A stretch of DNA of 64,000 nt. Origin: Marthasterias glacialis (lineage: Eukaryota; Echinodermata; Asteroidea; Forcipulatida; Asteriidae). How positions within the stretch are numbered: position 1 is the stretch's first letter; each line of letters opens with the position of its first letter. The stretch covers positions 6,710,549-6,774,548 of the forward strand of contig OU452234.1 of NCBI GenBank assembly GCA_911728455.2. The letters are read 5' to 3'. This document shows, piece after piece, positions 1-11,700 of this stretch. The position numbers were made by a program, and so were the translations under genes. The notes under the pieces were generated by a model. The model did not search any database, had not been told where the DNA came from, and saw nothing but the letters and a program-made list of their open reading frames with translations.

Positions 1-339
1 AAATGCTTATGAGCGATGAAATGGGTGATTTTTTGTAGAATTTCACACAACGTATGCCAGCTTTTGGAACTGGAAGTAGCAAAAACTTTGGGCATGCAGT
101 AGGTACGCACGCATGTGACACAATGACTTACCAACAGGATAGAATTTGTTGGGATATGTTAATTTGCAAGGTAGTAAATAATGAATGTTTATTGTAACGG
201 AGCAATGAGCGCTACATGGGCTAAGGCATGAACAGCGTTTATATACTGTGACAAGTCAGGCAGATATGGGTCAAGGGGTAATCTTTAGATGACCAGTCTC
301 CTTCCAGTCAAATGTTTCCTATGACTTTTTGTATTGCAG
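1..339. repeat. ARFGEF intron with dispersed repeat fragments
   Basis: This is intronic, ending at the acceptor at 334-339. Bases 66-140 share a tttgga-ctggaagt word and a terminal accaacaggat with the TIR element at 38581-38711. Bases 206-275 share gcgctacatgggct and agtcaggcagat, in the same order, with 50088-50148. The pairs indicate old dispersed copies. No coding content is seen. Confidence 0.5.
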
Positions 340-523
340 GACAATACACTGGATGCATTATCCATCTCATCAGAATCCACCCTGAGTGGCGATGATCCCG
401 GCATGTATCGATTCCTCTCCTCAAGTCAACTTTTCCTTCTCCTGGACTGCCTGATGGAGTCACACGGCTTCGCTAAGGAATTCAACAGCAATAACAACCA
501 GAGAGAACTACTCAGATCTGCTG
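340..523 (+). CDS. ARFGEF: ARFGEF (BIG1/BIG2) 3' coding exon, fourth from last
   Basis: This internal exon sits between an acceptor (ttgcag at 334-339) and a donor (gtagga at 524). It is read in phase from 340 and leaves one codon base for the next exon. It encodes about 61 residues, including [20 protein letters not shown], followed by [11 protein letters not shown]. This is the C-terminal homology region of the large ARF exchange factors BIG1/BIG2 (Sec7 family; Drosophila Sec71). Those proteins activate ARF1/3 on the trans-Golgi and endosomes and are inhibited by brefeldin A. The catalytic Sec7 domain lies upstream of the window. BIG1 versus BIG2 cannot be decided, since invertebrates usually have one ortholog. 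Family assignment rests on recognition of the conserved QLF-LLDCL-ESH-FAK-FNSN pattern, and joining to the next three exons gives an uninterrupted frame. Confidence 0.9.
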
Positions 524-683
524 GTAGGAACAACAAATTTATCCTGGAAATATTTCAAGAAAATAAAAAACGCTAACCTTTCTGATGGACATTTGTTAAT
601 TGGAGAATTTGGGGAAAGCAGGGCGGCAGCAGAGTCATTGGGTTAAGCTATTTATCTCAGAACTATATTCAATGTAAAACTAC

Positions 684-1172
684 CTGGGCTTGATTTCACA
701 AAGAGTTAAGATTGATCTTAAGTGCATATCAATCTTAATAGCTAAGCGTGATGTCACATTAATAAATACCTAGGACAGTTTGTGGATTCTGATTGGTCAA
801 AACGTGATCACGTGGGGGTGTATTAACGCCGATATAAAGACCGGCTAACAAAACAAGAAAGTATCGCCGAGAAAGAAAAGTTACAAAATGGACGATTTTA
901 GCCGTTTATTTCGTTAAAAAGGTATTTATTAATGGGAATAACAGTGCGAGGACCCGGTCTTCACTGCTTGGTAATGACCTTGGGTGGTGGCTGGCCGCTG
1001 TTAACGACCGCGCCTCCGGCTTGGTCGTTAACAGCGGCCAGCCACCACCCCGGTCATTACCAAGCAGTGAAGACCGGGTCCTCGCACTGTTATTCCCTAA
1101 GTACAAACTACTATGGTAATATTGACAACTCATCTTAAGATGAATCTTAGTGCTTTGTGAAATCAGCCCCTG
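684..1172. repeat. TIR element (about 490 bp) with a long central hairpin
   Basis: The outer ends are inverted repeats: gggcttgatttcacaaag at 686-703 and ctttgtgaaatcagcccc at 1153-1170. The repeats continue inward with related ttaagattgatcttaag words. The centre, 934-1097, is a second near-perfect inverted repeat. No protein is encoded, so it is a non-autonomous fold-back or MITE-like element in an ARFGEF intron. Single ends of the same family occur at 15560-15606 and 44010-44075. Confidence 0.85.
934..1097. repeat. Long GC-rich palindrome (arms about 75 bp)
   Basis: The left arm starts gggaataacagtgcgaggac and the right arm ends with its complement, gtcctcgcactgttattccc. Pairing continues through the segment gttaacgacc / ggtcgttaac around a spacer of about 13 bp near 1008-1020. 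Only a few mismatches are seen. This could extrude as a cruciform or form a stable RNA hairpin in the intron. Confidence 0.9.
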
Positions 1173-1556
1173 GTATGTCTGGTGTTATCTGCTCCTCAAA
1201 GTCTTTCTATTGCCGAGGTTATGAACGGCACATTATGAATGAACTGTGATTTATTAGCTGGGATGTGATGTCAATGGTCAACTAGGAATTTGAAACAACA
1301 ATTTTGAGATTTCAAGCTTGTATGAACAGCAAATTGATTGTAGGAAACCGTTCCAGAAAAAAATTTGATAAACAAAATTTGTCAAGGCTGAAGTTTATTG
1401 AAGTGCAATATCAACTGATGAAATCTGTAAGTTTAAGACACATTGATGTTAGTCTGAAATAAGGGATAAAGTGAAATATGTTGTGATTTGTTTTTGGCCC
1501 TCACTGATTTATGATAAAGCTCTGGACTCAAGTTCTGGTGTTGTCACAAGTGTGGT

Positions 1557-2155
1557 CGGGTTGGCATAGTGGTATCTTTCCTCGCCTTCCACCTCTAAGA
1601 CCCTGGTTCGAATCCCGCTGGGGGAACTAGATGTGGATTGATTTTTCAGTCCCTACCTGACTGTGTGGGTTTTCTCCTTGGAATCATTCTCTGGGGGTTT
1701 TCCTCCCATATCTAAAACTGAAACTTTCTTCCTTGCCTTCTCTAATGGAGCTCTTGGCTAGTATAGTGATTAAGTTTGATTTCTGAGAATCCTTGGCTTC
1801 ACAACCAGAATTAATAATAAATAAAGTGGGTTGAGGTCCCAGTCATAGCACTTTCGTCCTTAAACAAGACACTTGACCATAACTGCTTCATGACGGAACA
1901 TGAAGTAGTAGGTCCCATATGTTGTTCAATGCACATAAAAGAATTCCTTACACTTATTACCCCTGTGTTTCTGGTGTAGTTGGTTGCAGTCTACACCACA
2001 TCACCTTGTAAGCTTTTACAAGGTGCTTTATAAATAAGTCTCGTAATCAAATCATAGCTCTGCATAATGTTCGTAAAAATAATGAGCGCTTCAAAATCCC
2101 TCTTGGCTGTGATAAAGCGCAATATAAGAACTACATTATTATTTCTGACCTTGTT
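1557..2155 (+). repeat. tRNA-derived SINE cluster
   Basis: A Pol III A-box-like word (ttggcatagtggt, 1561-1573) and a B box (ggttcgaatcc, 1605-1615) are 30-odd bases apart and begin the repeat. A second SINE-like body starts near 1855 (gtccttaaacaagacacttg), also present at 16232-16252 with two differences. It ends near 2115-2150 in an aaagcgcaatataagaa-type tail followed by tattatt. This may be one composite SINE or two adjacent ones. Confidence 0.7.
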
Positions 2156-2164
2156 GTCGTGCAG

Positions 2165-2303
2165 GTTTTCGTGGGAAGAATAAGCCTAATCTCTCCACGC
2201 AGGAAACGGAGAGTTTAAAGAGTTGTTTGCGTCTACTGTTTAAGATGTACAATGATGAAACCAGGCAGGCAGAATGGCCACTTATTGAAGAGAAATTACT
2301 CTG
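2165..2303 (+). CDS. ARFGEF: ARFGEF (BIG1/BIG2) third-from-last coding exon
   Basis: The acceptor gtgcag ends at 2164 and the donor gtatgt starts at 2304. The exon begins with two bases that complete a Gly codon and ends with two bases of a Cys codon. The product reads FRGKNKPNLSTQETESLKSC, then LRLLFKMYNDETRQAEW. It matches the BIG-family segment in which a GxxGKSKPNL-type motif is followed by a leucine-rich helix pair (HEAT-like repeats). Frame and phase agree exactly with the exons at 340-523 and 3783-3900. Confidence 0.9.
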
Positions 2304-3019
2304 GTATGTATACTACTCCATGGAGGTAGTTTTTAGGAAAGCAGCATTTCAAATTTGAATAATAATTATTTTGTCTTATAAGAGAAACAAGATCATAACT
2401 TAGTTTGGTTAAAAAGTCATATCTTGTACACTTTAAAACGTGCAATTTGGCAATTTTAACAAAGATGTGATCTTGTGACAGTTCTGATGAACTGTAAGTG
2501 CAACAAGGTTGTAACTCATACAACCTCACACTGAGATAACCATACTTATATTGGTTCTGTCTTCAACACAAAATTGGTAAAATCATTGTAAGGATTGATA
2601 CAAGTCTATGTAAAATCCAGTATGGGACAGTGATACCACTTTTTCATCTGTGATTCGGACCTTTACACTTTGTTGAAGAAATATTCTGGCCTGCTGTCTT
2701 TTTGCAGGCAGGAAACAAAAAACCACTAGACTCAAAAACGAGCTTCTTAATAAAACCAAACTTTTCTGAACAGCTGATGGGTTTCTCACATGCACAGTTA
2801 ATGATAACTTATCAGCTAAAAAGACTGGTATATGAGTCTTTTGTAATAGCATAGCATTGCTAGTGTTTTGTGTTTCTCATCTGAACTATACCTACTTGTC
2901 AGGTGTGAATTTCTTTTTTAACCATGTAAAATAAGAATCCCTGGTTACATGTGCACAAGCACAAATTCCTTGAAACTTTTGAATCCCTATAAAGAGACCA
3001 GCATCTCAAACACTCTTCA

Positions 3020-3330
3020 GTCTCCTGAGAATGACTAGAGCAAGCTATTTGAAACGTTGAGACCAATTGACAAACTCACTCTGCGGCAGTGAAGTTATCC
3101 AAGAAGTCCTCTTGATCCACTAAGCAAAAGTAGTAGTAGTCCCTGCCAATTTTCCTACCTCCCCAGGTAGTACTTAATAAGCAGGACAGTTCTTTTAAGA
3201 ACTAAGTTGTCCCCCCGAGTTCCAAAATCTACTCCGCGGTAGTAGAATAATAACAGGACAAGTTCTCACAAGAACAATCTACTGTATATAGCAAAGTAGA
3301 TGTAATCACATGTAATCACATATATACATT
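3020..3330 (+). repeat. Retroelement-like terminal sequence (possibly Penelope-like)
   Basis: It contains agtctcctga, a short imperfect stem (gactag / ctattt) and gaaacgttgaga (3051-3062), the same order as in the fold-back at 34779-35016. Downstream to about 3330 are short repeated words (agtagta, caggacagttct / caggacaagttct). Assignment to Penelope-like elements comes from recalled motif style only. Confidence 0.4.
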
Positions 3331-3782
3331 GATGCCTCACCATGCAGTGCCTCAAAACCTATACACAAATTGCTTGTTTTAACTCATGGTATATGCTGTC
3401 ATAGGCCATTTTCCGAACTATGGCTTAAGCACTGTCTGCCTATTTTAACTCCTGTCCCAAAAGTGTACATTTTCAAAACTACTGACAGAACCCAAGCCAG
3501 AGCCAAAACCATGGCATCGTAAAGGACCGTAGTGTATGGCCACATTTCATGAAGCTGTTTACCAGTTAGTAAATGTTTGTTTTTTGATGAACCCAAGACT
3601 TGAAGGTGTGGTGTGGTTTGCTTACAATGGCAAGCAGTTGTTATGAAATAAACAGTTCTGCTGAATACAGCGTCATACACAGAAAATGTTTTTATGAACA
3701 TTGGCCTAGAAGTTTCTTGCACACTAAGAACAAAGTCAACATTTCACAACTAATCTCACGCCGTCTATGTTTCTGTTTATAG

Positions 3783-3900
3783 TGTTTGCCGAGAAGCTTT
3801 AGAATATTTCAACTCATTAGATTCAGAGAGTCACCGAGCAGCCTGGAAGTCACTCCTTGTCTTACTACTCACTAAAGTACTTAAGATGAGTGACGATCGG
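3783..3900 (+). CDS. ARFGEF: ARFGEF (BIG1/BIG2) penultimate coding exon
   Basis: The acceptor ttatag ends at 3782 and the donor gtaagt starts at 3901. The first base completes the Cys codon left open by the previous exon, and the exon ends on a codon boundary. It encodes [20 protein letters not shown], then [19 protein letters not shown]. The [15 protein letters not shown] pattern is highly conserved in BIG1/BIG2 and is the most diagnostic part of this gene in the window. Confidence 0.93.
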
Positions 3901-4260
3901 GTAAGTTAAAAAGACATCTACTCACCAAAATGTTATCATAATAAGTTGAAATTTGTCAGATTTAATTACTTATTTTATCTTGTATATCAAAGAGCAGAAA
4001 TATTAACACCACCATAAGTAAAAACATCACTTTTCTGTATGATGGTTCGGCCACACTGAGGCTGGGAGGTGAAATAGTCTGGCCCTTTGGATATAATGAG
4101 AACAGTATGCATTATTACACATAGGGAACATGACAACGATAATGGCGACCTACGTCCACGTTTGAATCGACCACTTAGATTGCTGCAAATACTTATTCTT
4201 CCCTGCAGTCATTAACTACAACAATGGCCAACAATGCTCAATATTGAAGCAGTCTAACCA

Positions 4261-4406
4261 GCTCGTTCATGGGCATTTACACCACCGCAGCTGCCGCACG
4301 CGCGCATTGACGCACATGCAGTGTGAATCCTCCATGCTGATTGGTACATCTGTGCACTGACGTGCAGTCGCCATAGCTACGGTGGTGTAAAACACCATAA
4401 ACGAGC
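4261..4406. repeat. 146-bp TIR element in ARFGEF intron
   Basis: The ends gctcgttcatgggcatttac and gtaaaacaccataaacgagc are inverted repeats, extended inward by caccaccgcagct / agctacggtggtg. The interior is GC-rich and carries gcgcgcattgacgcacatgc. A diverged second copy lies at 39487-39605. Confidence 0.8.
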
Positions 4407-5614
4407 GCTGCTCCGATTAGTGTATAGACCTTTATCATGATGGAGCCATCTTGTCTTCTCCCATTCAGAGAAGTGTAACCAAATCGAGGCTAGAAGGGTT
4501 TAACAGACTGAGCTCATTTTGGTATACTTTGGATCAGAATTCATTATAGACTGGTCCCCTGTCTTTATTCAGTGGTAATATAATTCAATGGTTTCATCAG
4601 GCACTATATATCACTTGCATGTGAGTGTGCATGTGACGCATAGCTTATTGATAATATTTTTACTTTCTGAGCGTACTAGGTGCTTCCTACACCCAAGTGC
4701 TTGAAAGTGTACTATTAGTAGCGCTAAATCATCAAATATCCATTGAAGACACTGAGCTAAAGGTCAAAGGTTCCATCAATCACTGGTAGTTACATGGTGG
4801 TTTAGAAAGCCGGTTGGTATCTGGTGTCATCTACTAGCCTTGAAGTGATGACGTCAGATGTACGGGCTAAATTCATTGTTGCTATTTCACACTGAGAACA
4901 TGGTGAATTATGGTGAACCAATGAGTTCAGTGGCCAACGTGGCTATTTTTAACAGGTAGTCGATGTCAATAACAGAAGGACACATTTATTTATTATTCTT
5001 TTTTTGCACAGTGCTCTCTTCGATCTCTAAAGTGTTTTTTTTTTTAATCAATAGCAACCTTGAGCAGTTTCTCAATCAACCACAGTTCCTATGAAGTGTT
5101 CTAAACATAAATTCTCCCCTTAACTCTAAGGTGCAGTTTACATTGAATCACAGAACGTCAGCCATAGTTGATTTTGACAGGGGACTTAAAATTAGCTGAC
5201 TGAGTCAGCCAGAGGTAGAACTATGGTTAAAGCGGTGTAACTCACGGCATGGTATCACATGCTTATAAAAGAGTCACCGTGCCAGGTTTTGCAGGCACAA
5301 AGTGTACACAATTCAATGAAAAAGGGATAAAATCATACATTTTAAAAAGATAGTTGTGTATGATTTTGATCAACTTTTAGAAGAGGTAAAGGGGCTCATT
5401 AAAAAACAAATTCAGCTGTTATTTTTCAGTGTACTTCGTTTAATGTTGAAATTTTGGTACAAAATTAAGAAACATCTGTTTAAGTAACATAGTATCTTGC
5501 CTGCCAGGGATTTCCCTTGAATGCCTACAGTTGCTCTTTTGATAGAATTAAGGTGTCATGGTATATATAGCTATACCTCATACAATAAAGACCCTTAAAT
5601 TTGTTTTTTATCAG

Positions 5615-5755
5615 TTCAAAATCCACGCATCCCAGTACTACGGCCAAATGTGTGATGTCGTCATGTTTGATCTCCGGCCTGAACTTAGGTCAATTTTCCG
5701 AAAGTTCCTCCTGCGTACGGGGACGGTCTTCAATATCACCTCCAGCCCACGGTGA
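5615..5755 (+). CDS. ARFGEF: ARFGEF (BIG1/BIG2) terminal coding exon with stop
   Basis: The acceptor tatcag ends at 5614. The frame is phase 0 from FKIHASQYYGQMCDVVMFDL and on to the TGA stop at 5753-5755. It contains the conserved FDL-PELR--FR-F-LR-G-VF motif near the BIG C-terminus. The four exons total 582 nt, that is 193 codons and a stop. The end is short compared with vertebrate members, which carry a few more residues after the GVVF-like motif. From recollection of the family, this looks like a normal native C-terminus, not a truncation. Confidence 0.92.
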   Translation, partial: FKIHASQYYGQMCDVVMFDLRPELRSIFRKFLLRTGTVFNITSSPR

Positions 5756-6281
5756 TATGCCAAGCACAATGCCACACAGAGGGGTCGTACACGGTGACAA
5801 GTCTGGTGACACACACTGTGCCACACACATGGTGAGACGCAAAAAGCATCACATCACACCCAGTGATAATCATTGCAACACAAAAAGGTGGGACTGTTTT
5901 CATCTGTAGATATATTTTCCTCATTGTTACCGAGAAACTGGGAGTGTGTAAGTCTGGAGCTAAAGAATGTAACAGAGAGTAAACGTACTTACTTGGTTTG
6001 GAATGCAGAGGAGCAAGTCTTTCCATCAGGAAGATACAAGAGGTTTTACAATTCATTTTGTAGCATTGCTGTCTTGTTCATACATTTCTTTATTGATTCT
6101 ACACGATTGGTATTAAAACTGACCTGATTGAATTGAAAGATAATTATCATACTACCTGCTGAATGTTAGTTCATTAAATATACATGGGAAAAAAAGCAAA
6201 TATCCTTAGCACACAGCAGGACATCTTATAATGATCTTTTTTGTATTTCTGCCCCCCCCAAAAAAAAAAAGTGAAAATAAA
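5756..6281 (+). other. 3' UTR of ARFGEF, end not certain
   Basis: This is sequence directly behind the ARFGEF stop. The first AATAAA on this strand is at 6276-6281, but it lies inside a TIR element (6197-6495), so it may not be the functional poly(A) signal. The early part (5755-5850) is rich in CACAC/GTGAC-type words and is more GC-rich than its surroundings. No further coding exon was recognised downstream. Confidence 0.5.
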
Positions 6282-6495
6282 CAAATCCTGGATTTGTATC
6301 ACACCCTTGGGCTTTTCCAAATGTACAACCATCATGCATTTTAATAAGATGACATCTTGTTAAGGACTCTTGTATGTAACTGCTATTTACTGCCATCAAA
6401 AAGACATTACTTCGTGCTTAAGTGGCATGACAGTAAATAGCAGAGATACAAAATAATCATTGTAAGATGTCCTACAGTTTTTGCTAAGGATATTC
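6197..6495. repeat. TIR element, copy 1 (about 300 bp)
   Basis: Left end aatatccttagcac...aggacatcttataatgat and right end atcattgtaagatgtcct...gctaaggatatt are inverted over about 45 bp. In the middle, tatttactgccat and atgacagtaaata form another inverted pair. A homologous, longer copy is at 11836-12228. Coding content is absent. Confidence 0.85.
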
Positions 6496-6499
6496 TTTT

Positions 6500-9215
6500 A
6501 TTTCCAATTGTAATTAATCAACCAAGTTGAAGTTTTACTTAATCCAAAATTTACATTAGAAATTGCCCAAACCAACTTGATAAATTTTGCGTTGTTTTCA
6601 CAAAAAGTTTAAACATAAAATTTACTGAATTTTGTGTAGCTTTTGTTTCTTTGCAAATGATTTGATTCAGTTAAAGAATGGATAAATGTACATAGGTTGC
6701 ACCAGAGATGAAGACGCCCTTGACAGGAGCACTAGTGTAAGCTGCATCTGAATTACTTGAGTCAATGCAGTCAACTCGCGTTAATACGAGGTCCGCTGCA
6801 CTGGCCCGCTTTCCTCATAACATCCCAACCTCATCTTAAATACAGCATGGTAACATTATTGCACAGTGCAGTACATAAGGACACACACACTTGTTTGCTG
6901 CAGTGAAAATTGCATAACTTTACAGTTTACGTATGCATGAAAAACACCACTGATAAAACTGTTCACATTTTATTTGATTGAAAAAACATCAAAGACTTCA
7001 ACTTGTCGTTTGTGTTGAGAAAAAAGTCGCAGCAATCATTAGTAATCGACATTTCATTATTTTTGCTAGAAAATGGTTACAAAACAATGTTTTGCTCGTA
7101 ACAGGGCCACGGATTTACCTCATGTCAATCGATATCATGCTACAGCCAAGCTGGTACCTTCCATATTTAAATATATAGAAATCTGTTTGGGACCAACAAA
7201 AAACCTCATATCAATGATCTTGTTAATTAGAGGCTTGTCTTTACAAGATTTGAGTGGAATCAAAGGTTCATTCAGTTAAAGTTTTGATTCAGTATTAACA
7301 AAATAATTCATTTCTCATGACTTTTACCCTTTTTGTTGTGCTAAAACTACAAGGACGACTTGAAATTGTTAAGTGAGCCCAATCTCATCAAGCTGACATG
7401 CACAAAAGTCTGCTAAGCACAGACAAATCTACCTTAGCAGAAACAGGTTACCAGACAAAACGCCATATCATTCACATTGTTGTGACTGGTGCCCTGCTAC
7501 CATTTTTCTTAGCAGGTAAATTTGCTGAGCAAAATACTTGGTTTAACATTTTATGAAACTGTTGATTTTCACATGGGAAGTATGAAGGTGAATTCATTAA
7601 GTTGTTGCAACATGGTGTTAATGTGTGTGTGTGTGTGTAAATTGTTACTTGAAGCATACAGCAAACTTCAAGTACAAAAAACCTTGGGAATTGTTTATTG
7701 TGGGCAAGGTGTCTCCTTGAACTTTAACTAAAGGAACTACATGTATCAATCAGTCTTATACATGTACATGTAGATAAGAACACTGCCAAATTGTTCTCTT
7801 TATTTCAATAAGTATAACAAATCTTTAAATTGATTTTCTTGATGAATATGAACATTAGCACATGTAATTCACAATTGTGGCTATTTTATTGAAAACCTGG
7901 AGTGTTGGAATGAATGTACTGCATCCCCCAAAACCAAAGACGAAACGTTTATAAAGAGATTGTATTTCCCATTGCTCCACTTCATTTGTTACAGAGCCAA
8001 TCGAGTAAAACATATGTACATGTATGGCTGTAACTGATAAATACCGAGTTTACCATTGCAAGATGATTACTTAGTATGATTATGTAGGTTTATATCGATA
8101 AAGCACAGATGACTAGAGCATTGATCTCATATAGACTTGCTTCTATGATGTGCAAGATTGCAAAAGATAGTGATGGGGGAACCATCACCGTGTCTGCCAC
8201 AGGGGTGGGGGAAGTATGACAGTATATGACTGGCATTTAGAATGTTAGGTTTGATTTTCTTATGTAAAGGTTATTTCAGCTGTTTATTCATCGACCCCCC
8301 CCCAAGACATCACAGCTTCATTTCTGTATTCCTATTGTTTATTTTACAAATATAAAAATTTGTGTAATGTATTTTTGTGGACTCAAACTCAGCATTCCTT
8401 GTAGAACATTTCAAATATATTTAGTTAAACAAACATACTAATGTGAACTGTACAAATTAAAATTTGATATAAGAAAAAGTAATGATTTTTGTGTTGTACA
8501 AAAAATCTGTATCTTTTATAGACTTTTGTGTACATTGTAAATCACGGGATCTATTAGGATAAATGTATTTTTGTCTTTACCTTAAGAAATAATGGATGTG
8601 AAGGGAAAAATATGAAACCAAAAGAGTTTGTAATTCTTAGAGTAAAATATTTCAAACTTTAGTTTTAAATCTATAAAGTTGCTCAGAATAAGGACATTTA
8701 TGTCAAATCCTTACAATACGTAATGATCAGACATGTAGTGATGTAGAAAATCTGTTATCAAACCTCATTTGTTAACAAGTGGGTATGGTAATGATTTAGC
8801 TATATAAGGTACCTGACTATTCCCAAACCCAAGCCTCACTCTGAAGACTCATAGCAAGATGGATTGGAAAACCAACATGGCTGCAGTAGTACGAAGATTA
8901 CAGCAATATTGCAGAAACATAACTAAGAGCCTGACTGACCATTGGTCTCACTGTTTTGTGGACAAAGTGTGTTGTACTTTCCCATTGGTCCATCAGTATG
9001 ACATCAGCACCAAGATTGACCAATGAGGTAATGCAATTATTCCAGACATGCATCCACATCAAGATCTTCTATCATTTCCCTACCAATGGCACTACGTTAC
9101 CCAATGCATCCTAAACACTTTGGAAATCTGGCCAGAACTTTCTCAAATATCTAGTCACCGAAAACTGTACTTACTTATGTATTTGCTTCAGGCACAACAC
9201 ACACAGGGGATTCAC
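6500..9215. other. Gene-free AT-rich intergenic DNA
   Basis: No exon-like frame with credible splice sites or conserved sequence was recognised here on either strand. It contains one copy of the abundant cttagcagaaacaggttacc element (7370-7563), a (TG)n run near 7621-7639, and two facing CCAAT-type words near 8940-9025 (gaccattggtctc, gattgaccaatgagg). Confidence 0.6.
7370..7563. repeat. Abundant TIR family 'ggttaccag', copy
   Basis: The diagnostic order is agcccaat-tcat, a gctaagcaca word, cttagcagaaacaggttacc, gtgactggtgccctgcta, then an inverted end ttatgaaact. The ends are inverted repeats and the centre has ggttacc / gtgactggt. At least twelve copies of the family occur in this window, all outside exons. 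Confidence 0.8.
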
Positions 9216-9612
9216 TTTTTATTGCTAGGCAAAAATAAGTCAAGAACCAGTCAATACCATATGTATCACATGGTATTATAGCTGGTAACCTGATGTCGCT
9301 AAACAATACACATGTATTTAACTTCACTATGTTTAGCTTAGTTCCTTGAGCCTGATCTAATGGCACTGGTACCCTGACAATCCTATACTTTACTGTGCTT
9401 TATAAGCGCAGTATTCCATGGTAACCAGTGCCATCTCATTGTACACTGGGCCCAGTTTCATAGAACTGCTTAAGCAAATAATTGTGCTTAACAAATAATT
9501 GTCAGCAAAAATAAGCAAGATACCAGCAGCGAACGGTTTATATGACATGGTATTTGGCTGGTAACCTTGCCCTGGTAAGCAGAATTATCCAGTGCTCTAT
9601 GAAATTGGGTCA
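9215..9612. repeat. Two adjacent copies of the 'ggttaccag' TIR family
   Basis: A truncated copy (about 9215-9335) is followed by a complete one (9448-9612). The complete copy starts gggcccagtttcatagaact and ends with the inverted ctctatgaaattgggtc. The interior is gctggtaaccttgccctg, inverted relative to the copy at 7370. Confidence 0.8.
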
Positions 9613-9614
9613 TG

Positions 9615-10565
9615 TTCTTAGACCATTGGTTCAACTTCAGCACCATCCTCCTTTTCATTATGGACTGATTTCTTCGGTTGAGTTTTTTTAGATTCCTGAA
9701 AATGTTTGAGTGGATCCACTGAAATCCGTAAATCCCAATTTTATGCCAAAATCTCCTCTATTTTCTAAGGTAAAACAGTTGTACAAACCATAAAATGGCA
9801 TGGCATTTAATACATGCACAGTACAACATTGAATAAGAAGAATCAGCTATGTTAATATTAAAAGCAGTTGTGAATAAATTTATGATGTAAATAATGCATT
9901 GAGAAAATACAAAACCATAAATGTAATTTATCCTTACATGGATACGTGCAGTATAGTGTATTATAGCATGTTCTGTTAATATGGTATATTGCGTTTCTAA
10001 TATCAGTTTGTTCTTGAGGAAATTGAAGGCATAAATGAACAGTCACAATATTTTTGCTTACCAGATATCCTCCATAATTATTTTCCCCAAATTGGTGCTT
10101 TTCCAGCAATTATTTGTATCCTGCACTATGTAGCATTATGTAACCCCCCCCCCCCATCACACACTTCCTCCCTTAGGACCCAAATTGCTAATTAAAGTTG
10201 TTACAGACAAAGTAGTGCTTGAATATCTTATAATATGCTAATTAAGCAGGCTACCAGTCACAGACGGTTACTATAACACTATCTGTTAGCAGGTTACTGG
10301 GTTCTGCTCAACAAGATTTTCTTGTGCTTGGTATTTTTGTGTTTGGCAGTGTACAGCAGTTTATGGGTCGCAAACAATGTAATTATTTCTTGTAGGAAGA
10401 AACATTAGTTGCAGAGAATTGGGTCTCATCATTCAGAAAAGCTCTTACCTGTCAACAAATGATAAGGTCTTTGATGCCCCAGTGATAAAGAGTTATAGAA
10501 ATAGCAAGTATTATCAGGAATCAGAGTTATCAATGTTATGAACAGCGCTTCCTAGGACATTTTCA
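9615..10565. other. Gene-free AT-rich sequence
   Basis: No exon is recognised. There is a poly-C tract at about 10143-10155 and a fragment of the 'ggttaccag' family near 10240-10330. Confidence 0.55.
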
Positions 10566-10571
10566 AAACAT

Positions 10572-10830
10572 GCTTCAGCTTGGGCTCCTGCTTAGGCTTG
10601 GGCTCCGGCTTGGGCTTGGGCTCTGGCTTAGGCTATGGCTTGGGCTTGGGCTCCAGCTTAGGCTTGGGCTATGGCTTAGGCTTGGGCTTCAGCTTAGGCT
10701 TGGGCTCCAGCTTGGGCTCTGGCTTTGGCTTGGGCTCTGGCTTTGGCTTGGGCTCCAGCTTGGGCTCTGGCTTAGGCTTAGGCTCCAGCTTAGGCTTGGG
10801 CTGCGGCTTGGGCTCTGGCTTAGGCTCCGT
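10572..10830. repeat. Hexamer minisatellite, unit ggcttg/ggctcc/ggctta
   Basis: About 43 tandem 6-bp units with variant third and sixth positions fill this stretch. Translated, it gives Gly-Leu or Pro-Lys/Glu-Pro-Lys strings in different frames, which explains long apparent open frames on both strands. The absence of splice context and the pure periodicity argue against a real protein. Confidence 0.95.
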
Positions 10831-11700
10831 CCACCTGTTTGAAGCTGTACTGAGAGGACACATTTTCAAAATAACTGGCCAAGCCGGAGCCCCAGCCGAA
10901 GATGTGGTTTCGAAAATGGCCCTAGAATATATTATTACATTGATGTCACCTGTACTTTCCTTCCACGCCATGTAAAGCTTCAATCCTTCACATTATTTTC
11001 TAGATCAAGCAAGATTTATGGCGTAACAATTATTCCAAAATGTGATGCACTTAATTGTAAGCTTTGATTATTGACTGCTACAGCGTTCATATTAATTATG
11101 TATTTTGTATGCTTTCGAAAATGCCTTATCCATTACATTCATATATTATGTTTGTGTTATTCCTTTAGTTCATAATTATGTACATGTAATTAAAATTAAT
11201 TTTCAATTTATCCAGAACTTTATGTTGGTCAGATCGCCACACGTTACATCCATGTGTATTTAATGTATTCATATTAAGCTAGTGTTGTCAGCACATAATT
11301 AAACACTTTGGGCAGACCATTTATTGTAAAGGGGATTAATTTGTTACTGTAAAACTTCAAAAGTTTACATAATATAACCCTTTGTTTATTTTATTATTAT
11401 TCCTGTTCTCTTTAGCATAATGGTACCTTGACTGCAATGGCCCAATTCCATAGAGCTAGTTAAAGCACTCATCAATTTTGCTTACCAGAAACAAACGGTT
11501 ACCAACCCAAAAACTAAGTCATTTGTACCGTTTAGTAAAATGTGCATTAGGTGCTCTATAAATTATGGCTAAGAAGGAGTGTGGACTGTGATGACATATG
11601 TCTGTCTGACTTTGGCCAGGGTATATAATTCATTCGATTAGTGCAGGCCACAGAACACGGAGAGAGTTGATTCATTGAAGATGATGGGAGACTGTTTGGG
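10831..11700. other. Gene-free sequence with one TIR fragment
   Basis: Nothing coding is recognised. At 11445-11578 there is another decayed member of the 'ggttaccag' family (ccatagagctagttaaagca on the left, gtgctctataaattatggc on the right). Confidence 0.55.

Noticed and set aside
10570..10983. Gly-Leu-rich or Pro-Lys-rich protein
   Set aside because: Produced by the hexamer minisatellite; no unique coding sequence of note on either side.
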